A DNA stretch of 64,000 nucleotides from JAVDCA01 sp963819385 (GCA_963819385.1 CAWFVV010000006.1:744001-808000); one strand, 5' to 3'. Shown: positions 25,868-34,855, numbered from the stretch's first letter. Notes: generated by a model from the sequence alone, not told the origin. A program made the numbers and translations.

Positions 25868-27157
25868 ATGGACGTCTTCGTTCTTCTCGCCACCATGTTC
25901 GTCTGCTTCATCATCGGCGTGCCGATCGCCTATTCGCTGGCGATCGCGGCGCTGGCCGGTGCGCTATGGATCGGCCTTCCGCTCGAAGCGCTGATGCTCA
26001 AGATCTCCGACGGGGTCAGCAAGGTCGCGATGCTGACCATCCCGTTCTTCGTGCTCGCCGGCGCCATCATGGCCGAAGGCGGCATGGCGCGCCGCCTCGT
26101 CGCGCTCGCCGACGTGATGATCGGGTTCACCCGCGTGCGCGGCGGGCTCTCGGTCGTGAACGTGCTGGCGACCACGTTCCTCAGCGGCATCTCGGGCTCG
26201 TCGGTGGCCGATACCTCGGCGATCGGCTCGGTGATGATCCCGCAGATGGAGCGCGCCGGCTATCCGCGCGTGTTCGCGACCAACGTCACCATCACGGCCT
26301 CGGTGCAGGCGCTCCTGGTGCCGCCGAGCCACAACGCCGTGATCTACTCGCTCGCGACCGGCGGCTCGATCTCGATCATCAGCCTGTTCATGGCGGGCGT
26401 CGTGCCAGGCCTGCTGCTCGGCGCCGCGCTCGTCATCCTCTGCCTCGTCATCGCCTACCGCGACGGGCATCCACGCGGCACCACGGTGCCGCTGCGCGAG
26501 GGGCTCCGGCTCGCCGGCGAGGCGCTGTGGGGCCTGGTGACGCTCGCGATCATCCTCGGCGGCATCCTGCTCGGGTGGTTCACCGCAATCGAGGCCGGCG
26601 CGGTCGCCTGCGTGTGGGCGTTCCTGGTCACCATGTTGATCTACCGCGACTACGGCTGGCGCGACCTGCCGCGCCTCGTCCACCGCACCTTCCACACGGT
26701 CGCGATGGTGATGACCTTGATCGCCTGCGCGTCGGCGGTCGGCTACATCATGGCGCTGACCCAGATGCCGGGGAAGATCACCGAGTTCTTTCTCTCGATC
26801 TCGAGCGACAAGCACGTGATCCTCTTCCTCATCAACATATTGCTGCTCGTGCTCGGCTGCCTCGTCGACATGGCGCCGTCGATCCTGATCGCGACGCCGA
26901 TCCTCTTGCCCGTGATGCGGAACTTCGGCGTCGACCCGGTGCATTTCGGCATGATCATGATGCTCAACCTCGGCATCGGGCTCTGCCACCCGCCGGTCGG
27001 CGCGACGCTGTTCGTCGGCTGCGCGGTCGGCAAGGTGACGATCGAGCAGGTGATGCGGCGCATCTGGCCGTTCTACGGCGTGATGTTCGCGGTGCTGATG
27101 CTGGTCACCTACATCCCCGACCTGTCGCTCTGGCTCCCGCACCACGTGCTGCGGTAG
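25868..27157 (+). CDS. dctM: TRAP transporter large permease (DctM)
   Basis: 429 residues, about 12 hydrophobic segments. DctM hallmarks include VPIAYSLAIAALAGALWIG, IPFFVLAGAIMAEGGMARRL, LATTFLSGISGSSVADTSAI and the C-terminal LNLGIGLCHPPVGATLFVGC. It starts 18 nt after dctQ with GGAGAGCGAACG before the ATG. The transport core of the operon. Downstream lies an IS1182-type insertion. Confidence 0.93.
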   Translation: MDVFVLLATMFVCFIIGVPIAYSLAIAALAGALWIGLPLEALMLKISDGVSKVAMLTIPFFVLAGAIMAEGGMARRLVALADVMIGFTRVRGGLSVVNVLATTFLSGISGSSVADTSAIGSVMIPQMERAGYPRVFATNVTITASVQALLVPPSHNAVIYSLATGGSISIISLFMAGVVPGLLLGAALVILCLVIAYRDGHPRGTTVPLREGLRLAGEALWGLVTLAIILGGILLGWFTAIEAGAVACVWAFLVTMLIYRDYGWRDLPRLVHRTFHTVAMVMTLIACASAVGYIMALTQMPGKITEFFLSISSDKHVILFLINILLLVLGCLVDMAPSILIATPILLPVMRNFGVDPVHFGMIMMLNLGIGLCHPPVGATLFVGCAVGKVTIEQVMRRIWPFYGVMFAVLMLVTYIPDLSLWLPHHVLR

Positions 27158-27192
27158 ACTCGACTTTGCAATACATTCCTCCTCATCCTGAG

Positions 27193-28689
27193 AGCTTGTG
27201 ATTTTATTCGGCTTACGAGGCGTTTGGGATGGGACGCAGGGTATCGGTTTCGATCGGATAGCCGGGTGATGATCTCACCCGTCCGCGTGGAGCAGGCGGT
27301 GTCCGGCGAGGATGTTGTTGGCCAAGGCGAACCACCGCAACACCGTGTTGATCTTGTCGACCCCGCGTACTCTGAACTGATAGAGGCCCCAGTTTCGGAA
27401 GCGGGCATTGATGCATTCGGCCCGCGCGCGACGTTTGTAAACTCCCTTGCCGTGCGGGCTCTTCATGCGGGCCCGCCAGGCGGCCACGCCAGGGCCATCG
27501 TCGGCACGCGGCGCATAGGGATCTTGCTGGTGTTTGCTACGGCTGGGCGGACCGTACACCTTGACGCCATTGGCGGCGGCCCATTCGGTATCGGCGTTCT
27601 TGTTGAAGCCGCCGTCGACCAGATGGCGCTTGGGCCAGACGCCATAGCGCTTCTTGATCTCGTCAAGCATCGGCCTGAGGAGGCCGCGGTCGGAGCCGAC
27701 GGGTTTCGCGTCCGTGACGAGCACGATCTCTCCGCCCGCCGCCGTCGCGATCTGGCAGTTATAGGCCGGCCGGAAGCCGCCATCGGCCATCTTCATGACG
27801 CGCGCGTCGGGATCGGTGGTCGAGGCACGTGGCTCCTTCTGCTTGGCAACTTCCTTCTTGTTGGTCCGCTTACGCCGCTCGCGCTCGGCCTCGATCTCAG
27901 CCATCTTGGCGAGCGCCGACGTCACCCGCGCCTCGCGTTCACGCGCTACGCGCTCCTGGGCGGCTTGTATCCGGCGGCTGCTGGCCTGTGGATCGTCGTC
28001 CGCCTCCTGCTTGAGCCGGTCGATCAGTCGCCGCGCCTTCTTGAGCTCCTTGTGCAGCTTCTTGCGACGGCGAAACGAGCCGCTGCCGGCCGAGGCCCGC
28101 ACCCGCACGCCGTCCTGCGCCACTTCGTCGAGGTTGACGACGTCGGCCACCGACAAGCTCGCCACGCTCTCGGTCAACAGACGATCGAGCAGATCAGGGT
28201 GGGCGGTGCGGAAGTCCGCAAGTCCGTGATAGTTCATGCTCACCCCGCCGCACAGCCAGCGATACGCGTCATTCCTCTCGCACTCGCGTGCCAAGGCGCG
28301 CGCGCTGCCGATCCCTTCGCTCGTCGCAAAAAGCCACAGCGCCAGCAGCAACCGCGGGCTTGCCGGCGCCTGGCCGGGCGTGTGCTCGCGTGCCCGGACG
28401 GCTTCTTCCAGCTCTCGCAGATCGAGCTTCTGTGCGTAACCCCAAATCACCCGCGCGGGATGATCCGCCGCCAGCAGGGCCTCCAGATCGACCGCCCGTA
28501 ACTCGACCTGGTCGCGCACCGGCTCGCGCAGCCGCGGCTTGCCTGCATCAAACGATCGAGCGCCGCTCTGCTCTGGAAGCCCATCAAAAAGCTCATTGCC
28601 GCTCATCGCCGCACCTCGCAATCCCTGCGGCAACCGAATCACTCTCTCCGTGAAAACTCAATGCAAATCGGGACAAAGATTCACAGCCT
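27193..28689 (-). mobile_element. IS1182-family insertion sequence
   Basis: About 1.5 kb containing one intact transposase gene. Imperfect terminal inverted repeats are visible: left AGCTTGTGATTTTAT and, on the other strand at the right, GAGGCTGTGAATCTT. The flanks CTGAG (27188-27192) and CTGAG (28690-28694) are duplicated. Joined across one copy they rebuild CCTCATCCTGAGGAGC, the centre of a common palindromic repeat of related genomes, so the IS sits inside that repeat. Confidence 0.75.
27275..28606 (-). CDS. IS1182 family transposase
   Basis: 443 residues from Met 28606. N-terminal DUF772-type helical domain (AVDLEALLAADHPARVIWGY, then FRTAHPDLLDRLL). The DDE core shows VAQDGVRVRASAG (first Asp), LVTDAKPVGSDRG with HLVDGGFNK (second Asp region) and RRARAECINARFRNWGL (Glu). 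An Arg/Lys/Glu coiled coil interrupts at about 180-270. The reading frame is intact, so the element may still be able to move. Confidence 0.9.
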   Translation of the reverse strand: MSGNELFDGLPEQSGARSFDAGKPRLREPVRDQVELRAVDLEALLAADHPARVIWGYAQKLDLRELEEAVRAREHTPGQAPASPRLLLALWLFATSEGIGSARALARECERNDAYRWLCGGVSMNYHGLADFRTAHPDLLDRLLTESVASLSVADVVNLDEVAQDGVRVRASAGSGSFRRRKKLHKELKKARRLIDRLKQEADDDPQASSRRIQAAQERVAREREARVTSALAKMAEIEAERERRKRTNKKEVAKQKEPRASTTDPDARVMKMADGGFRPAYNCQIATAAGGEIVLVTDAKPVGSDRGLLRPMLDEIKKRYGVWPKRHLVDGGFNKNADTEWAAANGVKVYGPPSRSKHQQDPYAPRADDGPGVAAWRARMKSPHGKGVYKRRARAECINARFRNWGLYQFRVRGVDKINTVLRWFALANNILAGHRLLHADG

Positions 28690-28694
28690 CTGAG

Positions 28695-28813
28695 GAGCAC
28701 GCGCGAAGCGACGTGCGTCTCGAAGGATGGGCCGCGGGCGCAAGCGGCGCCACTAGCATGTGCGGCCCATGGTTCGAGACGCGCCGCCTGCGGCGTCGCT
28801 CCGCACCATGAGG
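28695..28813. repeat. palindromic repeat remainder next to the IS1182 element
   Basis: GCGTCTCGAAGGATGG on the left and CCATGGTTCGAGACGC on the right are near-complementary arms around a GC-rich centre with its own dyads. With the 12 bases left of the IS, it is a disrupted copy of a CATCCTGAGGAGC-type element. Confidence 0.6.
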
Positions 28814-28845
28814 GAGAAGATGTGGCGATGAACGGGAGAGACGCG

Positions 28846-29553
28846 ATGACTGGAATGATCCGGGCGCTGGCCGGGGCGGCAATTTTCGCCGGCCTGTCGA
28901 TGACGGCAGCCAACGGACAGGCCGCTCCTCCGGTGCCGGACGGACCACGCTATGTCGTGACCTATCTGGAGGTCATGCCGAGCGCGACGGCGGCGGGGAC
29001 GACGCTCGCGCGCGACATGCGCGACGCGATGCGGGCCGAGGCCGGCAACCTGCGCGGCGAGGCCGTGCAGCGCATCGGCCAGACGAACCAGTTCGTGATC
29101 CTCACGGCATGGAAGGACCAGCAGGCGCTCGACGCGCACGCCAAGTCGGCGAAGACGGCGGAGCTTTTCGACAAGTTCAAGCGCATCCAGAACGCGCCAT
29201 ACGACGAGCGCATCACCTTCCCGCTGTCGGTCGCGCCGCCGGCCACGGCGGCCCTCGGCGCCGATGCCGTCGTCGTGGTGAGCCACGTCGACGTCATCCC
29301 GACGCAGCGCGAGATGAGCACGGCGCTGCTCAAGCAGCATGCCGAGGACGCCCGCCAGGAGGCCGGCAACCTGCGCTTCGAGGCGCTGACTCAAACCAAC
29401 CGGCAGAACCATTTCACCGTGATCGAGGCATGGAAGGGCCGCAACGCCGCGCAGGCGCACGGCATGAACGCGGCGACGCGCGCGTTCCGCGACAAGATCG
29501 CGCCGGCGATCGGTGCGCTCTACGATGAGCGCTTCTACACGGCGCTCAAATAG
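28846..29553 (+). CDS. exported protein with two antibiotic-biosynthesis-monooxygenase (ABM) domains
   Basis: 235 residues. The ATG at 28846 has GGGAGAG 7 nt upstream and gives a clean signal peptide (MTGMIRALAGAA...NGQA). Two tandem ~95-residue ferredoxin-like ABM repeats follow. Each has a YxxVTYLEVMPS / VVVSHVDVIPTQ start strand, an EAGNLRGEAVQ / EAGNLRFEALT centre and a QFVILTAWKD / HFTVIEAWKG strand. The two repeats form an internal duplication. ABM domains are usually cytoplasmic and dimeric; here the tandem copies could make one pseudo-dimer in the periplasm. Possible heme or quinone-related activity is unproven. Confidence 0.8.
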   Translation: MTGMIRALAGAAIFAGLSMTAANGQAAPPVPDGPRYVVTYLEVMPSATAAGTTLARDMRDAMRAEAGNLRGEAVQRIGQTNQFVILTAWKDQQALDAHAKSAKTAELFDKFKRIQNAPYDERITFPLSVAPPATAALGADAVVVVSHVDVIPTQREMSTALLKQHAEDARQEAGNLRFEALTQTNRQNHFTVIEAWKGRNAAQAHGMNAATRAFRDKIAPAIGALYDERFYTALK

Positions 29554-29578
29554 CCTCGCGACAGCAGCGGAAATCGCC

Positions 29579-30778
29579 TCACGGCTTGACCTCTCGGCCG
29601 AGCCAGTCGATCGCCGCCTGCACGCCCCCCTTGCGATGGGGAATGCCTAGCGCCTCGAGCGCGCATTCGACCACGCCGAGCGTACCGAGCACCATCGGCG
29701 CGTTCACGTGGCCCATGTGGGCGATGCGGAAGGCCTTGTCCGACATCTCGCCGAGCCCTTGGCCCAGCACCACGCCGCATTTCGTGCTGCAGTACTCACG
29801 CAGCGGCCGCGCGTTCCACCGACCCGCCAAGCGGATGGTCGTCACCGTGTCGGAACGCTCGGCCGGCGCCGTGACGTTGAACTCCAGCGCCTTGCCGCGC
29901 GCCCATACGGCGACGGCGCGACGCACCGCTTCGGCGAGCAGGCGATGGCGGCGGAAAACGTTGTCGAGCCCTTCGGCGCGGATCATCTCGAAGGCCTGCC
30001 CGAGGCCGAACATCAGGTGCTCGGGCGGCGTGCCGGCATATTTCTGATAGTGGACCGTGCCGTCGCGCGACGTCCAATCCCAGTAGGGCGTGCGCAAGTT
30101 CGCGCGCTTGTGCACCGCGCGCGCACGGCTGCCGGCGGCGACGAAGCCGAGGCCTGGCGGCGACATCAGTCCCTTCTGCGACCCCGATACGGCGACGTCG
30201 ATGCCCCACGCATCCATCTCGAACGGCATGCAGCCGAGCGAGGCGACCGCATCGACCATGAAGAGGGCATCGTGGCCGGCCGCCTTGATCGCCTTGCCGA
30301 TGGCCGCGAGGTCGTTCACGACGCCGGATGCGGTATCGATCTGCACCACAAGCACCGCCTTGAAGCGGTTCTTTCCCGCCGTCCGCGCGTCCTGCCGCAG
30401 TCGCGCCTCGACCTCGCGTGCCCGCACGGCGCGCCGGTAATCCCCCTTGAGGACCTCGACCTCAATGCCGAGCTTTGCCCCCGCGTCGCCCCAGCCGAGC
30501 GCAAAGCGTCCGCTTTCCAGCACCAATATCCGGTCGCCGCGCGAGAGCACGTTGGTGAGCGCGGCTTCCCAGGCGCCGTGGCCGTTGGCGATGTAGATGT
30601 AGGGCCGCCCCCGGGTGCGGAAAATCCAGCGCAGGTTGGCGAACAGGCGATCGGTCAGTGCGAGCAGCGGGCCGCCATAGATGTCGACCGCCGGCCGATG
30701 CATCGCCTGCAGCACCTCGTCCGGCACCGTGGTGGGCCCCGGAATGGCCAGGAATTCGCGCCCCGCTCTGACGACCAT
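29579..30778 (-). CDS. class V aminotransferase (serine/alanine-glyoxylate type)
   Basis: 399 residues, full length. PLP enzyme of fold type I: IPGPTTVPDEVLQAM is the family's opening, MVDAVASLGCMPFEMDAWG carries the Asp that binds the pyridine nitrogen, and SGSQKGLMSPPGLGFV holds the Schiff-base Lys. The closest known roles are serine-glyoxylate transaminase (serine cycle, photorespiratory-like glyoxylate removal) and 2-aminoethylphosphonate-type enzymes. No partner gene is adjacent, so the exact substrate is open. Confidence 0.85.
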   Translation of the reverse strand: MVVRAGREFLAIPGPTTVPDEVLQAMHRPAVDIYGGPLLALTDRLFANLRWIFRTRGRPYIYIANGHGAWEAALTNVLSRGDRILVLESGRFALGWGDAGAKLGIEVEVLKGDYRRAVRAREVEARLRQDARTAGKNRFKAVLVVQIDTASGVVNDLAAIGKAIKAAGHDALFMVDAVASLGCMPFEMDAWGIDVAVSGSQKGLMSPPGLGFVAAGSRARAVHKRANLRTPYWDWTSRDGTVHYQKYAGTPPEHLMFGLGQAFEMIRAEGLDNVFRRHRLLAEAVRRAVAVWARGKALEFNVTAPAERSDTVTTIRLAGRWNARPLREYCSTKCGVVLGQGLGEMSDKAFRIAHMGHVNAPMVLGTLGVVECALEALGIPHRKGGVQAAIDWLGREVKP

Positions 30779-30820
30779 GCTGCCTCACGAATCGTGCGCC
30801 CGTGGGAAAGGGCATTGATT

Positions 30821-30870
30821 AGCGCATATCCCGGCGAAGTGGCCACCGGTTCGCCGACAAGGATATGCGC
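30821..30870. repeat. 50-bp covarying palindrome, copy B
   Basis: Outer arms GCGCATATCC / GGATATGCGC: compared with copy A, one base has changed on each arm so that the pair is restored. Inner arms CGGCGAA / TTCGCCG unchanged. Confidence 0.8.
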
Positions 30871-30884
30871 AAACCAAAGAAGTT

Positions 30885-30922
30885 AGAGCATGTCCCGATT
30901 CCGCAGGAACGGGACATGCTCT
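30885..30922. repeat. perfect 13-bp stem palindrome
   Basis: AGAGCATGTCCCG and CGGGACATGCTCT are exact complements with a 12-nt loop. It lies 14 bp after copy B of the 50-bp palindrome, and shares the GCATGTCCC core with it, so the two may be related elements. Confidence 0.7.
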
Positions 30923-31061
30923 AGCGGGTTGCGGCGCGCGGTGCCAGATCGGCGCGGGTGCACGTCGGCTCGCGGCAGCGCGATCGGATGCGCCATGATC
31001 GCGGCGAGCATGTCGCGCTTCTCACGTCGCCTCGCGCGGCGGCGTAATGGAAGATTCTTCG

Positions 31062-31250
31062 CTACGCGGCGGCGGGCGTCGACCGGGCGGCCTCGGCCGC
31101 CTCGGCGGCGGCCGCTTTGCCGGCGATCCGCGCAACCGCGTCCTGCGCCTTCTCCATCGCGCGCGTCACGTCCGCCATCAACTGCTTGAGATCGCTCTCC
31201 GCCGCCAGAAGCTTGGTCGCCGGCATTGCCATGTCCACATCCCCGTTCAC
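31062..31250 (-). CDS. small hypothetical coiled-coil protein, 62 aa
   Basis: GTG start at 31250 close behind GGGGAGGCGA (alternative ATG at 31232). A single long amphipathic helix (LLAAESDLKQLMADVTRAMEK) ends in an Ala/Glu-rich tail. No signal or membrane segment, no family recognised. It may be a helical structural protein or a chance frame; the codon pattern is compatible with coding. Confidence 0.4.
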   Translation of the reverse strand: MNGDVDMAMPATKLLAAESDLKQLMADVTRAMEKAQDAVARIAGKAAAAEAAEAARSTPAAA

Positions 31251-31559
31251 TCGCCTCCCCGTCAGTATTCCGGCTGATCGTGAACAGTCTCTAAAGGCCG
31301 GCGGCCCGCGCCGTCATAGCTCCGCGTCGGAATGTAATGTGTGGCAGCGTCGGCCGGACGCGTGGCTGAAACGCCAGACCGGGCGGAAATCACCTGTAAA
31401 TGCAGGCAGGTATGGCCTTTGGCCTGGTTGCCGGCCCGACGTAACGCTTGCGCGCCAGGGCGCGAGCCGGTACGCAACCCCTGCACATGTCGCTCGGCGT
31501 GCTGCGCGGCGCGGTCGACCAGCAAATATCCCCACACCTCTATCGCCTTGGAACGATAA
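31251..31559. other. non-coding leader of the nucleotide-sugar cassette
   Basis: No credible gene. It contains a short inverted motif TGGCCTTTGGCCTGG and presumably the promoter of the gene at 31560; I cannot point to a clear -35/-10 pair. Confidence 0.4.
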
Positions 31560-32621
31560 ATGGACAATTTCCTCGCCTCGGACATTGCCGAGATCGCCGA
31601 TCGCCTCGGGCCCCTGAGCCAGGAATTCGCTGGCCGCACCGTGATGATCACCGGGTCGCAGGGATTCCTCGGCCGCTACTTCACGCAATTTCTGGCGTAC
31701 CTCAATCAGAACATCCTCGCGCGGCCCTGCAAGCTGCAGTTGCTCGACAACCTTCTGACGTCAGGCCAAGCCGGCGAGGCGATTCAAAATCTGCCCCACG
31801 CCACGTTCTTCAACCGGGACGTATCGCTGCTCAACGATTGGACCGACCCGGTCGATTTCGTCATTCATGCCGCCGGCATCGCGAGTCCGTTCTATTACCG
31901 CGCCTACCCGCTTCAAACGCTTGAAGTTGCCGTGAGCGGGACGCGCAACATGCTCGCGATTGCCGACAAGAACCGAGCCCGAATGGTGTTCTTCAGTTCC
32001 TCCGAGATTTACGGAGATCCGGAGCCGTCCCACGTCCCGACCCAGGAGAGTTATCGCGGCAACGTGTCGTGCCGCGGCCCGCGCGCCTGTTACGACGAGA
32101 GCAAGCGGGTCGGCGAGACGCTTTGCTATATCTTTCACGAGCGCTTCGGGACGAACGTCATGACGATCCGGCCGTTCAATGTGTATGGCCCCGGCATGCA
32201 GGAGCGCGACTACCGCGTGTTGCCGAACTTTGCCAGTCGCATCAAAGCCGGCAAGCCGCTGAAGCTCTACGGCAGCGGCACGCAGACGCGCACCTTTTGC
32301 TATATCACGGATGCGATCGTCGGCTTCATGCAGACGTTGCTGCGCGGCGTTCCGGGCGAGGCCTACAATATCGGCAACCCGTCGCCGGAGGTCTCCATGC
32401 GCGACCTGGTCGCCGCCATTGAACGCGTCCTCGCCAGACCGGTCGAGCACAGCTTCACGGATTACCCCGACAGCTACCCGGCCGACGAGCCGCTGCGGCG
32501 ATGTCCCGACATTCGCAAGGCCGTGCTTCAGCTCGGCTATACGCCGGGCGTAACGCTCGATGACGGCCTCAAGCGATTTCTCGGTTGGACGGACCGGACA
32601 TTTACCGGGGTCGACGCCTAG
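31560..32621 (+). CDS. NAD-dependent nucleotide-sugar epimerase/decarboxylase
   Basis: 353 residues, extended SDR. MITGSQGFLGRYF is the NAD motif (about 28-40), FSSSEIYGDPEPSHVPTQE holds the Ser, and CYDESKRVGETLCY carries the YxxxK pair (Tyr-Asp-Glu-Ser-Lys), the form seen in UDP-glucuronate decarboxylases (UXS) and related enzymes. TIRPFNVYGPGMQERDYRVL and GSGTQTRTFCYITDAIVGF are the substrate-loop signatures. Likely makes or modifies an NDP-sugar for a surface glycan. First gene of a three-gene cassette. Confidence 0.85.
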   Translation: MDNFLASDIAEIADRLGPLSQEFAGRTVMITGSQGFLGRYFTQFLAYLNQNILARPCKLQLLDNLLTSGQAGEAIQNLPHATFFNRDVSLLNDWTDPVDFVIHAAGIASPFYYRAYPLQTLEVAVSGTRNMLAIADKNRARMVFFSSSEIYGDPEPSHVPTQESYRGNVSCRGPRACYDESKRVGETLCYIFHERFGTNVMTIRPFNVYGPGMQERDYRVLPNFASRIKAGKPLKLYGSGTQTRTFCYITDAIVGFMQTLLRGVPGEAYNIGNPSPEVSMRDLVAAIERVLARPVEHSFTDYPDSYPADEPLRRCPDIRKAVLQLGYTPGVTLDDGLKRFLGWTDRTFTGVDA

Positions 32622-32691
32622 ACCCTGGCTCCGAAAAAGGGATTCCGGTTTTCGCAAGAGATCACGCACAATGGCTTCAGGGACAGCCACC

Positions 32692-33870
32692 ATGAAATGC
32701 AGCCTGTGCGGATGCGACGACCTCCGGGAGTTTCTCGACCTCGGCCAGCAGCCCCTCGCCAACAAATATCCGACCGCCGCGCAATTCGCCGCCGAGGACT
32801 TTTTCCCCCTGGCGGTCCTCTTCTGCGAGAATTGCAAGAACGTGCAGCTCGGCACCTTCATTTCGCGAAAGCGGATGTTCGAGGACTACTACTACCTGTC
32901 CTCGGTCAACGCCGGCCTGGTGCGTCACTTCGAAGGTCTGGCGCGGGACCTTGCCGGCGCGACATTCGTCGTCGACGTCGGGTCCAACGACGGCATCCTG
33001 TTGCGGCCCCTCAAAGGCCTGGGGATCAAGGCGGTCGGCATCGAGCCGTCCATCAACGTGTCGAAAATCGCCAACGATGAAGGGCTGACGACCATCTGCG
33101 CGTTCTTCGATGCGGCCACCGCCGGCCAGGTCGAACGCGACTACGGCAAGCCTGACGTGCTCGTCGCCAGCAGCGTCTTCACCCACCTCGAGGATCCGCA
33201 TCAATTCATCGAGACGGTCCTCGCGCTGCTCGAAGACGGCGGCCGCTTCATCATCGAGGTCGAGTATATCGGCAATATCCTGAAAAGCCTTCAATACGAG
33301 CGCTTCTATCTCGACCGGATTTTCTATTATTCCCTCACCTCCTTGAAGCATCTTTTCGCGCAGCACGGCATGGACATCGTTGATGTACGGCACATCGAGC
33401 CGCACGGAGGGTCCCTGCAGGTCACGGCTCAACGAACCGGCCGCGGAACGCCGAGCGAGCGCGTATCGCAACAGCTGCTCGCCGAGAAGGCAGCGCTGAC
33501 CATCGAGAACCTTCAGCGCTTCAAGCACGACGTCGTTGCGCAAACCGAGGCGTTGCGCGCGGCGCTCAAGCAATACAAGGCCTCGGGCCGGCGCGTTGCC
33601 GGCTATGGCGCGCCGGCGCGCGTGTCCACGATTTGCAATTTCGGAGAGATCGGCCCCGATCTGATCGAATACACGGTGGATGACAGTGCGCTGAAGCAGA
33701 ACAAATTCACGCCCGGGACGCATATCCCGATCGTGACGCGCGAGACGCTCCTCCGGGATCGTCCCGACATCATCGTCGTCTTCGCCTACGAATATCTGGA
33801 TGACATCCGGAAGAAGACGCCGGGCGACCACCGCTATTTCCTTCCGATCCCGCCTCGTGAAATCGAATGA
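32692..33870 (+). CDS. sugar C-methyltransferase-type SAM-dependent methyltransferase
   Basis: 392 residues with the three-part layout of NDP-hexose C-methyltransferases. First a Cys-rich zinc-binding N terminus (CSLCGCDDL and LFCENCKNVQLG, i.e. CxxC twice). Then a Rossmann SAM domain (about 95-200, FVVDVGSNDGILLRPLKGLG). Last a C-terminal domain with GRRVAGYGAPARVSTICNF. A Tyr/His-rich central loop (IEPHGGSLQV) holds the presumed base. Adds a methyl carbon to a keto-sugar. Start 32692 was chosen at the conserved MKCSLCG; a Met at 32671 is also possible. The last 14 bases overlap the next gene. Confidence 0.8.
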   Translation: MKCSLCGCDDLREFLDLGQQPLANKYPTAAQFAAEDFFPLAVLFCENCKNVQLGTFISRKRMFEDYYYLSSVNAGLVRHFEGLARDLAGATFVVDVGSNDGILLRPLKGLGIKAVGIEPSINVSKIANDEGLTTICAFFDAATAGQVERDYGKPDVLVASSVFTHLEDPHQFIETVLALLEDGGRFIIEVEYIGNILKSLQYERFYLDRIFYYSLTSLKHLFAQHGMDIVDVRHIEPHGGSLQVTAQRTGRGTPSERVSQQLLAEKAALTIENLQRFKHDVVAQTEALRAALKQYKASGRRVAGYGAPARVSTICNFGEIGPDLIEYTVDDSALKQNKFTPGTHIPIVTRETLLRDRPDIIVVFAYEYLDDIRKKTPGDHRYFLPIPPREIE

Positions 33871-34735
33871 CGACGAATGCTTAGGCTGGGAACTCGTCGG
33901 GCGCGGGCGGTGGGGGAGCAACATCGAGCGAACCCTGCTGACATTCCGGGACGTTGCGGTCGTTCCTGTTTCCAAGGGAGCACCGCCGGACCTCGATCTC
34001 CATGGCGTGCTGATTGCCACGCCCGGCGCGACCCATGCCGACGTGGCGCTTCCCTACATCGAGGCGGGGATCGCCACGTTCATCGAGAAGCCGATGACGA
34101 CCAGCGTCGCGGACGCGCAACGGCTCGTCGCCGCCGCGAACCGATCCGGCGCGCCGGTGTCGATCGGCCATATTTTTCTTCACCATCCGGCATTCGCGGC
34201 GCTGCTCGCGCACCTGCCCCACCTCGGACGCGTTCGCCACATCGAAGCGCAAGGCATGAACGATCGGCCGCGGAAGGACGCATCCGTTCTCTGGGACTGG
34301 TTGCCGCATCACCTGTCGATGGGACGCGCCGTCTTCGGCCGCCTGCCGCGCGCCGTCGCGGCACGGGATTTGTCGGAAGGGTCGGCTCGCGCTGCGTCGG
34401 TGGATTTCGACTTCGATGGCACGTCGATGGCTTGTGAGGTGAGCTGGCTGTCGCCCGTTGCGCGAAGCCGAATGCGCGTGACGGGCGACAAAGGCGTGCT
34501 CGAATTCGACGACAAGTCTGCGGACAAGCTGGTGTTTCGCGATCGCGACGGCAGGACGCAACGCCTGCCGTATGCGGCCGATCCGCCATTGACCCGCGAG
34601 CTCGCGGCGTTCGTGCAGGTTGTTCGCACACGATCTCGGGATCGGGACGACATGAACCTAGGGCTCGCGATTGTGCGGGCAATTGACGCCGCAGAAAGGT
34701 CGATTGCCGCCGCAGGGAAATCGATCGAACTCTAG
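33857..34735 (+). CDS. Gfo/Idh/MocA family oxidoreductase
   Basis: About 292 residues from a GTG at 33857. The Rossmann start ELVGRGRWGSNIERTLL is followed by GVLIATPGATHADVALPYIE and EKPMTTSVADAQRLV, the classic second half of the NAD domain with the catalytic Lys in EKP. The C-terminal alpha/beta domain is present but short. The start is odd: a textbook ATGA overlap exists at 33867, but that frame stops after five codons, so either GTG is used or a base change has broken the start. Probably a sugar keto-reductase completing the cassette. Confidence 0.75.
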   Translation: MKSNDDECLGWELVGRGRWGSNIERTLLTFRDVAVVPVSKGAPPDLDLHGVLIATPGATHADVALPYIEAGIATFIEKPMTTSVADAQRLVAAANRSGAPVSIGHIFLHHPAFAALLAHLPHLGRVRHIEAQGMNDRPRKDASVLWDWLPHHLSMGRAVFGRLPRAVAARDLSEGSARAASVDFDFDGTSMACEVSWLSPVARSRMRVTGDKGVLEFDDKSADKLVFRDRDGRTQRLPYAADPPLTRELAAFVQVVRTRSRDRDDMNLGLAIVRAIDAAERSIAAAGKSIEL

Positions 34736-34855
34736 GTGGGTCTCGATGCGGCGTCCGCCTGGGCCTTGCCAGCCGCTGCGGCTGGACCGTGAGCCAACGC
34801 GTCGCGCCCACCGCACGACATCCCGCGGCGCCCTACGCCACCCGCCCTTCGCGGA

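Noticed and set aside
25426..27201. 591-residue plus-strand open frame across dctQ and dctM
   Set aside because: Out-of-frame shadow; Arg/Gly-rich with no membrane segments, whereas the dctQ and dctM frames have typical family sequences.
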